A DNA stretch of 64,000 bases, from NCBI GenBank assembly GCA_900538555.1, contig UPYI01000016.1:24678-88677 (forward strand). The letters run 5' to 3'. Numbering within the stretch: the first letter of the stretch is position 1; every line of letters starts with the position of its first letter. A program made the translations under genes and the position numbers. This document shows, piece after piece, positions 43,546 through 55,500 of this stretch. The stretch comes from an uncultured Porphyromonadaceae bacterium. GTDB lineage: Bacteria; Bacteroidota; Bacteroidia; Bacteroidales; Barnesiellaceae. A model generated the notes under the pieces. It was not told the origin of the DNA. It did not search any database and saw only the letters and a program-made list of their open reading frames with translations.

Positions 43546-46500
43546 TTAAAATCCGACGGATACTTTCTTCACACACCGTTCTTCCCCATCCCGGTTCTGC
43601 ATCCGCACCAAATAATGTCCGCCCGGCATATCTATGTCTCTGCCCCACGTATCGAGCGTCTCCATGCGCAGCATCCTGCCCGACGTATCGTACACCTGTA
43701 TGCAGTCGCCGGCTTCCGCTCCGAGCACATGCAGTTTCCGTTTCGAAGCATAAATTTCCGGCACCGAACTGTCGCCCGTACCGGGCAGGAAAGTCAGGTA
43801 GAAACGCCCCGATATTTCGCCCGCCTCATCGACGACGAACGAATACGAAGTGCGCGTCAGGTCGGTACGGCGTCCGGTCTGCGCATCGATCAGAACCGGT
43901 ACGAGCTCCTCATCCAGCGTATTATCTCCCAGTTCGATCGTATTCGCACCCGGCACGGCATACACGCCTAACGGAGTACGGGCTGACGACTGAGCCGACA
44001 ACGTAGCCGACAAACGTACCCGATCGGCATTCTCCACATAGATCTGGGGCAGATCCCGGTTCAACGCCATAAACTTGATGCCGTCCCTGCCCATCTCGTA
44101 GCGCAACGGGGCAGACGGATTCTCCGACGGAGCGATCATCACCTCGTCACGACCTTCGCCGTTCCGTACCCGGAGCAACACCCTGCCCGAAACCGTCGTA
44201 CCGTTCACATCGAGCGATTGCGGTTGAGGGAAGAGCAAAGTTTCCGAATTTTGCAACGTGGCGGTCTGCGTAAAGAATGCCGTGAACGGTTTCACTCCGG
44301 TAGCCGACTCCCACGAATAGACGGTGCGGTAAGCACCCGTTTCCGAATCGTACGGGTACAAGATGTGCGGCAAATCCATCATCGACAAATCGTAACTGCA
44401 CAGATACGGCACTCCGAACAAATTCCACCCCATATTCTCTTTATATGTATACTTCGGCACACCGCCCTCCGAGTCGATGCGGTTATACTGCGCCAAAGCT
44501 ACCCGTTTATCCTCTCCGGTTTCCGTATATACCGGCGTCGCCGACGAGGCTGTAAACCTCACCGTTTTCATCGTATCGGGCGATGCGATCAGATAGCCGC
44601 GTCCCGAAAGCATCGACTGTCCGGCACTCTTCCAGAAGCGGCTGTTCGTAGCATAATATCGGTTGATCGAATTTGCCCGTTCCAGTCCGTCGTAATCATA
44701 CAGATAGAATCCGGGGGCAGATTGCCCGTTCACATCGATACCCGCCGAAACACCTGCGCCGTCTACGGTCACACCGTTTCTCAACGAATTATTCATCAGG
44801 CTCACATCGAACGGCAATGCGATCATATCCCAACGCACGGTATCGCCGGTACGGGCAGGAAGATCCCGCTCCACCGCCAATGCGGTCAGTGAAAATGTAT
44901 TACCGCCGCCATGCAGCCCGGCACCGCCCCGCAACAGCAGATAAGCCGGGGCGAATTCATCCGTCATATCGGGCGAGAGGTAGACCGTAGAATTCCGTCC
45001 GGCATACACCACGCTGCCGCCTTTCGGCGAGAGCGTATCGGACAGCACCACAATCCGGTCGCCCTCCACTAAATTCCACGTTTCGAAACAGCCGTAGTCG
45101 GTACGCAACTCCGCCGTCGCCGCCGATTGTTTGATCGGCAACATACGCCGGTTGCCCAGCAGATCGGTATCGTCGTAAAGATTCACAATATCGACATATT
45201 CGGAATCGTCGCGCCGTTGCGGGATGCGATAGCCCGCTATGTACGACCGGAGCGATTCCACTCCCGCCTCATCGGTTTCCGTGCGATATTCCTGACGCTC
45301 GCCGAGGTTGAACAGTGCCTCGTCTTTCCGGTCGGAGAGTTGGTAACTCCATTCCGTATCGCCTAAATAATCTTTCACGTAAGTCGGAACAAACGGCTTA
45401 CCGGCTACCACGGTCGTCTCCCCGTTGATCGTATTCAAAGTATTTCCGCCGGCAATCTGTTCGCCGTTTCCGGCAGCCGTCACCTGCAACGCCATAGCCG
45501 TTTCGCTCTGGGTCACGGTCGCCGTACCGCTTTCGTTTCCGTAAAGCAGCACATTATACAGCAATCCGCCGTTATCGACAATCGTTCCCGTCGGATTTGA
45601 ATTGCCCGTAATCACGCAATTCACCACCGAGAATTTATCGGGAACAACCATTGCCGGAGCATTTTTCGATCCGGTGATCGTAAAGCCGTTCATCTCGTTC
45701 CAATTCTCTGCCGTGATGCCGCCCTCTTCATCGAACTGACCGACCACTACCGGCACGCCTTCCTGCCGCACGGTAATGATACTCCGGGGGCTGCCCTTTT
45801 CCAACAGACCGGGGCGTTGCGTCAGGCGGGTTTCGTTCGTACCGTAAAAACCGCCGTACACTTTCACGTTCGGCATCCATTGCAGCGTTTCGTCCAGATC
45901 GTAAGTACCACCGGCAACCCATACCGTACCATACGTTCCGCTCTCGTCGGGGTCGCCCGAATAATAAGCCGAAAGAATAGCTTCCTGCAACGAGCCCATC
46001 GCATCGTTCCAGTTCTGCCCCAATCCCGTGCCGTTCGGGCGCACATACAAATTGGGATAGAACAGACGTTGATATTCGTATGCGCCGATGTCGATACTGT
46101 GGCCTGCCAGACGGTTGTTTCCTCCGGCATCGACGAAACGGATGTAACGGTCGGCTTCCGGATCGGCTGCCAGCTCCTCATCCGTACTCGACCCGTAATA
46201 AAATACACTGAACCGGTCGCGATACCAAGCCACATTTACATCCCGGTCGTACACGCCTCCGTCAGTCATATACCGGTAACCGGTATTGATCAGTTTCCGA
46301 CCCGGACCGATTGAAAAATTCTTGTCCAACGGAGCCACGTCGTCGCCGATCGAGATGAAACGCGGACCGGATACGATGTCTTGGTTATCCGCACCCAAAG
46401 TCTTGTTGCGGGTGCGTTCCGTATCGCCCAGTTCGACCTGCCGGTCGGCGGCATTGTCGTAGGCATACTCTTCACTCACGAGGTCGGAAGCGACCTGCAC

Positions 46501-49500
46501 GGCATTGCTGTACATCTGAGCCCGACGCACATCTACCTGTGCCAGCCAGTTATCATCGGCAGGTTCTATGCCGGTCGGGTAATTATGCCATACGAGGTTG
46601 TTGTAGATCAACAACGGATCGCCCGGCATGCCTTGTCCGTAGATTCCCCCTTTCGTATTCAATGCCACCGTATTGTTGATCGCCTCGCCATTCTCGGCAA
46701 ACTCGATACCGAATGCCCGGTTGCTATGTATCACATTATTGTACAATCGTCCTTTTCTCACCCGTACGGCAGCACCATGCTCACCCGTAGCGGCATTATC
46801 CGTCAGCACGCAGTTCCGCACCAGCAGATCGGAGTTGTCGGCATAAATAGCCGCCCCCGTACGGTCCTGCTCCTTTTCGCCGTCGGCATTTCCGTTAAAA
46901 ATGGTCACACCTTCTATGGCTACCGGAGCCGATGTCCCGTTCTCGCCAGCCCGGTCCATATCTTCCGCCACATAAATGACATGATATGTCGAAGCGCTGC
47001 CCTGTAAAATCGTACGGTACAAATTCGGATCCCGATACTCTTCCACCGCTTTATCCGTATCGTTGATCGATGCCGGGAATCCGCCGCGTATTGTCAGACT
47101 GCGGGTCGAGTACTCCTCCATTCCCCCGATAACCGCCTCTACATTCGGTTTCGAAATGGTAAACGAATGATCGTTATAGCCGTTTTCAAGGAACGGCACA
47201 TACGTTCCCTCTGCAATCTTTACAAATTTGTCTTTCTTGCTCGGACTAAGCAACAGCACCTTGATCGCCTGTTGCAGATCGGAGGTAGCCCGCTGCCACG
47301 TCTCGCCGTTATTCGTTTTGTCCGAAACCTCCTCTTCCGCCTTCACATAGATAATATTGCCGCCGAACGGGGTCAAAGCCACCGACTCATATTCGTATGC
47401 TCCGATGTCGATCGTGCCCTCCTTCCATGTCGCTACGTCGATCATCTCCACACCGTCTATCCGGACATATTTATACGTATCCGGCTCACGATTGATACGC
47501 CATTTTCCGTTAAGCGTATCCGGGACATTCGTCCGTCCATACTCGTGTTGCGTCCGATAATATCCTTCGTTTCCGTCGAGTGTCACCTCGCCCGCCACGA
47601 TATTGCCGTCGGCATCCGTATCGAGTTTACGGCTACCGCCGTTCGTTCCCGCATTGACTAAAACCGACAACGACGGCAACGAATAATTGACCGATGCAAA
47701 ATAATGCGCCGCACCGCTCTGGTCGCTCGGCAATCCGAAACGGGGACCGGTCACCGCCGTATTCACCCGATCCAAGAATATCTGGAAATCGTCGGCTACC
47801 GACGGATCGGCATCCGATGCCGAAGTCACGACCGACCAATGCCCCTTATTCAGCGGCATCAGGTCGTCGTTGCCCCATACCACCGTATTCCACAAACGGT
47901 TGCCCGCTTCGGGCGATTCGGCATACAATGTAGTTCCTTGATCGACAACACCCTGCGGGTCGTCGCTCCATGCGTTCCGGACAATCGTATTGTTCACAAA
48001 ATCGACTTTCGAGCCCACTCCGCCGTAATAAGCCGATCCTATCCGGGCAGAATTGTTGTAAATCACCGAGTTCACGACAACCGCCCTGCCGCCGTCGTGT
48101 ATATAGATCGCACCGCCGCGTCCGCCGGCTTCATCGCTCAATCCCGATACCTCGTTTCCGCCGAACAACGTGGCATACACCTCGATATCATTCGCCGATA
48201 TGGCTCCGCCGTAATAAGGCGTGCGGTTGATCAGGAACTGGCAGTTGCGAACGGTCACCGGCATCTCGCTATACAATCCGCCTCCGCCATGCGCATCGAA
48301 TGCCGCATTACCGCGGGTCAGGGTCAGACCGTCCAGCTCTACCCGTTCCAATGCCGAATAGTCGCCGGTTGCCGGATTCAACAGACCCATCACATGCGAA
48401 TCGCCGAATCCCTCGCCCAAATCGGCAGACAGAATCGTCTCGTTCAAAAATTCATACTCCTCCAACAGTCCGTTACCATTCCAGTCGTAACGTTTCCGGT
48501 CGGAAAGCAGATCCTCCCCGTCATACATCTCGTCGGTCATTACGAACGTCTCGGTATCGTAGTCCGTCGTGCCCCATGCACTCTTGTCGAGATTATCGAC
48601 GAACGACACATTACTCAATGTCGCCGTATAGCGGGCGCTGCTATCGTATATCGGGCTCAACGCCAGTTTCGCGATATTGCCGCCCGATGTCCAGACGATA
48701 CCTCCGCTATGCTCCACGCCGTTCACCGTATAATTGCCGGTCTCCAAATCGCAAAGGAATTCATAACTGCCCGACGGAGTGCCGTCGAATGTATAAGTAA
48801 AGTTGCCTGTTCCGTCGCCCGTAGCCGATGCCGCATCGTACAGCCACAAATGCATTTCGCGATTGCCTTCGGCGGAAACAGAGCCGAAAGAGAGGGTGAA
48901 CCGCATATAGCGGGCACTGCTTCGAGCCACCGGACTGCTGAACGCGATGCTCATTCCTGCCGACCGGTAAGTCGCACTGCTATTTGTCGATCGGGTAAGC
49001 GTCCACGAATAACCGCCATTGTCCGCTTTCATCTCGTCGCAATAATAAGTAATGAACCAACTCCTGTAAGAGGATGCACCGAACACGGCATATCGTCCGG
49101 CAGCCGTCGCCCCCGCGCCCGGAGTTGTCGTAGTCGTCTGGTCATTCGAAGTCGGAGCGGCAACCGTTGCTCCGGTCGGTTCCTGAACCACCGGATGTCC
49201 CGTTACCGATGTCGCTACCGCACTCATCACAGGACGGTTGTCGATCGACACCTCCTCGATAACATCTCCCGCTTTCAGATCGGAAACAACAATCGTTTTT
49301 ATCAAGGTTTTGTTCTCGATACCGCCCGGCAATTCATAGGTAAACACGTTCCATGCACCGGACTGCTCCTGAGCCGACGGCGAGAACAGAATATCATTAA
49401 CCCGTACCGAAAGGTCTTCCGCGGTCGTTTTTACGTGCAGGAAACAGGTTGCCGGCTGGTCGGTATCGAGTGTCACCGCAGACCGGACGAACGAAACCGA

Positions 49501-52500
49501 AGCCCCGTCGGCTAACGCCGTCAATGTACGGTCGGCTGCCCGCCACTCCATAGACACAGCCGTTGCCAATTCCGGTATCGGATCGGACACGAACGGTTCG
49601 ATCCACGATTCGTAATACGGAACACTGCTACCCTCGAACCCGCCGTAAACCGACGTGTACGGATTGAGTTTGAATGCACCAGCCATACCGCCCTCTTCCA
49701 CGACGCTCGACGCATATTGCCCTTTCGATACCCAAATTTCGCAACGTCGGGTATCCCGTTTCGGGTCGTTCTCGAAATGGGCGTCATCGGCAAAGTAGTC
49801 GAGAGCATCCTGTATGCTGCTCATGGCATTCCGCCAGCTGTGTCCGGTCACCAAACCCTTTGCCGATTGCGAAACGAACAGACGGTAAACACCGTCACCG
49901 CCTTTCTGCGCCACCGTTTCGCCCGAAGGATCGAGATCCGTACGGTCTGTACAAATCCACGCGCCGATATCGAACGCGCTACGATCTACCTCGCCGAACC
50001 GGGCGGAACCAGCCAAATCGTATTTCGGAATATAGAGAGCCTGTATCTCGGCATCCGACTCCGAAAGCAACAGGCTTCCCGAGTAGGCAAGCGACGACAA
50101 GCGCGAAATCGAATAATCCACTTGGTCGGGCGCGGTAAATACAGGATAGTTCGTACCGAAAATCACCGTCAATGCGCTGTTGGTCGATGACAAAGCGATA
50201 TTCGAAAGACCTACCGGTTTCATACCTTCCACGGCACAATAATTGAACACCCACGATTGCCGCTCCTCGTTGCCGAATTTCACGGAGAAACGCTGCGACT
50301 GGTTACCCGAAATGTTCTTGCCTTGTCCCGACTCATTGCCCCACAACACCGTATTCATCACCATCACCCGGTTGCCGAATGCCAGTCCGCCACCCAAACC
50401 ATTGGAATGCGTGGAGTTACGCACGATCGTACAACCCCACACGGTCGTATTGTCGTCGGCATATACCGCACCGCCTTCTCCGGCACTGTTGTTCCATAAC
50501 TGCGATGTATTCAGATACCCGCCCGTCGTCCGGTCGGCATCGCTTGCCAAATAGACGGCACCGCCGCGGTGCAACGCCTGACAATCGTAAATACGGCATT
50601 GCTGGATCACGCCATTGAAAGTCACCCTCGCACCACCACCGTTTTGCAGGCTCTCGTCATTCGGATGGTTGGCATTACCCCGGGTTATATGAACACCGTT
50701 CAATATCGCCCGGTCGGGAGTCCGGTCTGCAAAATATTCCGCACCCGTTACCGGCGGGAGATCGTCGGCGTCATGCTGTTTCATACCGAAAGTCACCACA
50801 CGGTACAAATCCTCTTCCGACGACACGCCTACCGCACCGCTGAATATCGTCCGGTTCTTTTCCAAATCGCGTGTGGCAATCGTTTCGTCCGCAACCTCCG
50901 GATCGAAACCGCCGTACACCTCTACGCCCGCAGGAATCATAAACGATCGGGTACGAGGTTGTGTAGCCACCAGTGCATCGGTCGGATAATAAGTACCCTT
51001 GCCGATGTACAGTTGTATGCGGGCGATACCGGCATAATTCCCGTTATGGTAGGTAGCCCGGTTTTTCCAGACGTATCCCGCCCAATTCAGAGCCTTTTGC
51101 AGTTTATCTTCGCAAGCCGCATCCTCCCACGACGAACCGTCCACCTTACCGCTCAACACATCGGAACGCACATAAATCACCGCCACCTGTTCGCCGTCGA
51201 TCATTTTCATCGCCGGAACGATCGGCTCGCTTTGGTCTATCTCATAAGCACCGATGTCGATCGAACAGTCTTTGATGCGGGCGGTATAGTCCATATCCGT
51301 TTCCGGCAATACGATTCCGGAAGGGCGGTTATGCCCGGCATTGATACAAGGCGAAGTTCCGTTCAGCCGGTAATCGTTCTGCTCAGCGTCGGCATTCGTA
51401 GCCCGCACAAAACCGGGATCCTGATAGATCATGCCCGAGAGATTGGTCTTACCGCTGATCGAAGCCGACGAAGGCAACGCGCAGTTATAGAAATTCCCCA
51501 CTACATTCGAGTGCAACATGATCTGGGAACTATTATCATTGCCGTAAACGATCGAGTTGTACATGTCGATGCTACCGTCGGCAAAATAGAATCCGCAATA
51601 AATCGCCGACACGTCGCTGTTGTCCGAGCGGTTATCGACCACCGTATTGTTGAAGAATGAACCTTTTTCCAGATAAATGGCACTGCCGTTCGGCGACCGG
51701 GTTCCGCCGCAATAGTTTCCGGCAAACACGCAGTTATACACCGTGCCGTAACGGAGATATACCGCCCCGCCGTATTGCTCGCCGCCCGTATCGAGGAAAC
51801 GGTTGTTGAAGAACGAACAGTTCGATACCACACCGTCGTTGAGGAACATCCCCGCCCCGCGCGACTGGTGCGTATTATTGCTGCCGCTGCTCGGCGAAAA
51901 ATTGATATTGTTACGGATAATGCAGTTTTCGATCCGCCCGTTTTTACGCAAAGCCACACCTGCGCCACCGTCCTTGCCATGATATATGCGGGTACGACCG
52001 TTCTGGATGACAAATCCGTCCCACACGGTTTCTCGGACAAACGGATTCAGCGGGACATTGTTCTTCTCGGTTGTTCCCAGATTGGAACTCCACGCATAAT
52101 ACGGAAAAGGCTGTGTCAATACCCGGTGCGTACGGTTGGCATTCGCATAATTCACATTCAGTTCATACGGATTGTCATTCCCGAATCCGCAGGGATCGGC
52201 AAATTTGGTATAGTCCTTGCCCAGTTCATCCGCTTCGGCAGTTGTCATGGTCTGGATCACCGTAATGTATTCACGGGGATTGCGCATCGTCTTATCGGGA
52301 GTACCGGTAGAAGGGAATCCGCCCAATACATTCACGGCATCGCGCATGAAGAATCCACGGCTATTGGTATATTCGCCTTCCGCCACCCACACTTCGACAC
52401 ATCGGGTCGTATCGACCGTTGGTATCTGACGGGTAAAGCTACCGCTGCCATTGCTCCATTCGCTGGTTCCGCCTACGGTCGTATAGGCGATACCACCGGT

Positions 52501-55500
52501 TCCATTTTTCCGAAGCGAAGCGATATATGCCTGATTCACGGCATATTGCAGCCCCGTGATACGTCCGTCGGATGCTGTCGTATATTCTATCTCATCGTAA
52601 GGCAATCCGTCGTCGGTTCCATAATCGGCGTTACCGTTTATCGCATTCCGCCACGACGAACCGTCGCCTGTGCCGAATGCCGTCCGCGATGTATTCCCCG
52701 GAGCATATTTCACATAGATCACCGTTCCGTTCGGGTTCAGACAGGTAGCCTCGTATGCACCGATATCCGGCAAACCGCCCGATCCGCGTTCGACACCGTA
52801 TATATCGGCATTGGTCATCAGGTCGGGATATTCATCCGGAACCGATTTCGCCATACCGATCAACGGAGAAAGGCACGAAGGCTCGAACACCGCCGGACCG
52901 CCGCCCGGCGTATCATATCCGAACAGTACCGTACCGATGGCCGACGACGCATTGACAAACGTCGGAACCGGAAATCCATCCGTTTCGGTCAGACCTAACC
53001 GGATATTGTTCGTACCGGGAGCGAACAGATTCCACTCTTCCGGAGCATTCTGTATCCCCGACGCTTCCACACGGATCACGGCATCCCCGCTGCCGTTCAA
53101 TTGCAGGTCGGACGACTGGGGGGCTTCGGGTGTAACTGTATTGCCCCAGAATACCGAATTGAAAATATCCGCCGACCCCGACGAAACATATACCCCGACA
53201 CCTTTATTATGGATAAAATCGCAATAATTCGCTTCAAACGTCCCTTGCGTGAGAACCGCCGACGAAAACGCATCGTCCGACGATGCCATACTGGTATTGT
53301 TGTTCACCACCGTATTGACCATCACCAAACGTTTGGCTTCGTTCAGCATGGCGATAGCCGGTGCAGCAAGAGCCGTATTGTTTTCAATCATACAGTTTCG
53401 GACAATCATTTCGCCGGAACGTACCAATATCGCAGCCCCGTAAGGCACAAAACTGCTGCCCGTCGAACAATCGGCATTCACGATATGCAAACCGTCCAAT
53501 ATGGCGGTACCCTCCTCGCGGAAAGTAACCAAATGCTTGGTTCGGCGTCCGTCTGCCGTTCCGTCTAATCTGCCATCCCATACGGTACGGTAATTCACCG
53601 GGTCACGTTTGGATACTTCCGTCGTCGAACCGGCTGGAACGAACGTTTCGTACCGGTCGGTTGCACCGTCGGTGCCGGTAAGGTCGGGATGGAAACCGCC
53701 GTAAATGCCGATTCCCGCCCGCATCAATACCGTTGCCGTAGTGGCATCGGCATGGTTGTTGAGCTCCAATACCGTCGAAGATCCCGATTTAATCCAGATT
53801 TCCCGCGGATAACCGGGATAGTCGGTCACCGAAGCCAAATAGTCCAGCGCCCGGTTTACCGAACGTATGGCGTTGTCCCACGACGAACCGTCGTTCGAGA
53901 AGCTACCCGAACCGTAATCGATAAACATCACCAACTTATTATCTTTCAAAGCATATTGCAGCGGGTTAGGATCGACATAATACGCTCCGATCGTATAAGG
54001 AGTCCGTTTGGTTCGGCCCTGCAAACCGGTAGGATATACATAAATAGCCTCCGACGGGACCAGACAGACATACGGTGCATTCGCCGACGAACCGCCTTTC
54101 GCCCGAAGCGTAGAGCGGATACCCGGTTTCCACGAACGGAAATTATCGGCAAAAGCAATGACCTCCTCCAATGTCGTTGTTCCCGTCCGGTCCGATTCGG
54201 TGACATAGACACCGGCAGGCGAAGATATGGGATCGAACGTGGCATTTCCGATCAGTTCGAAATAAGGATAGTCCGTTCCGGTCTCGCCGGTCGGGCTGCC
54301 GTTGTTGTCATTCAACGGATAAAGCGATGCCGTAGAGGTATTCACACCCCAGACCGTATTGGAAAGATCCTGCAACGCCGAATGCGACACCTGCACCGTT
54401 GCTGGATATTCCGAGGTAGCCTCCTGTGCATTCTGGGCGAAGAACTGATGTATATGGTCAGCCGTAGCATTCCCCCAGAAAGCCGTATTGAAAACGATAC
54501 CGTAACCGTCCACCACCATGCCGCCGCTATTGCCGGCATCGTTCGACGAGCGCGAAACGCAGTAATTCTTCACCACCGTCGTATTGGACATCGCGCCTAA
54601 ATTCGAGAAATGAATCCCTCCGGCATCGGATACCGCCGTGTTGTTGGAAACAACGCAATCGGCTATCATACCGTAATATCCGGAAGCCCGGTCGGTCAGG
54701 TCCGGAGCATTCACCGTTATCGCGCCGCATGCCACACCACCGCCCAAACGGGCAGAATTGTTGATCATCTGTGATTTAGTAACAGTTCCTTGACCATAAA
54801 CATAAACGCCGCCGCCTTTACCGTTCAGCACCTGTATACCCGGCGAAGCATTCCGGACAATCAGACATTGCGACACCGTACCGCCATTGTTGATGAAAAC
54901 ACCGCCGCCATACGTCTGCGCAAAATTCTCCGTAACGATACAGTTACGTATCTCGCCATTGCCCGCCAGATAAACGCCTCCGCCCGCCCGCGACGAAGCG
55001 CCACGCTCGCCGGCATCGGCACAGCCTCCCATGATGGTCACACCGTCGAGCACCGTATGCACATCCAAGGGGCGCAATACCGGCGGTTCAGCCATATTGG
55101 TATGGGAATAGAATCCATTTCCGCCGAACCACACGACGTGGTACGAATTATTTCCGTAGTTCTGCTCCCAACCGTTTTTTGCAGCATTCCATGTAAAGGC
55201 ACGTTTGGCGGCATCATTCTTGTCCATATCGCCGCTGAATATAGTCACATGCTCGAATGCCCAGTAATTCTCCGGATAACGGGCATCCCGCGGGCGGGTA
55301 GTATCGTCCTCTGTACCCTCATCGCCCGGCGTACCGCGGAATCCGCCGTACACATCCACTCCCGAACGCATGATAAACGACCGGTGCCGGTCGGTCAGAC
55401 CTGCCTCCCCGCTCTCGTCGGTAATCACCGACGAAGGATAATACGTGCCACCGGCAACCCATACCTCGCCCGATCCGTAATTATTATAGAGCTGGTCGAT

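Noticed and set aside
47704..49515. Long open frames on the plus strand opposite the giant gene (also near 50569, 53689 and 54790)
   Set aside because: They are mirror frames of the repetitive, stop-poor giant gene; products are rich in Arg, His and Ser, with no signal peptide or recognised domain.
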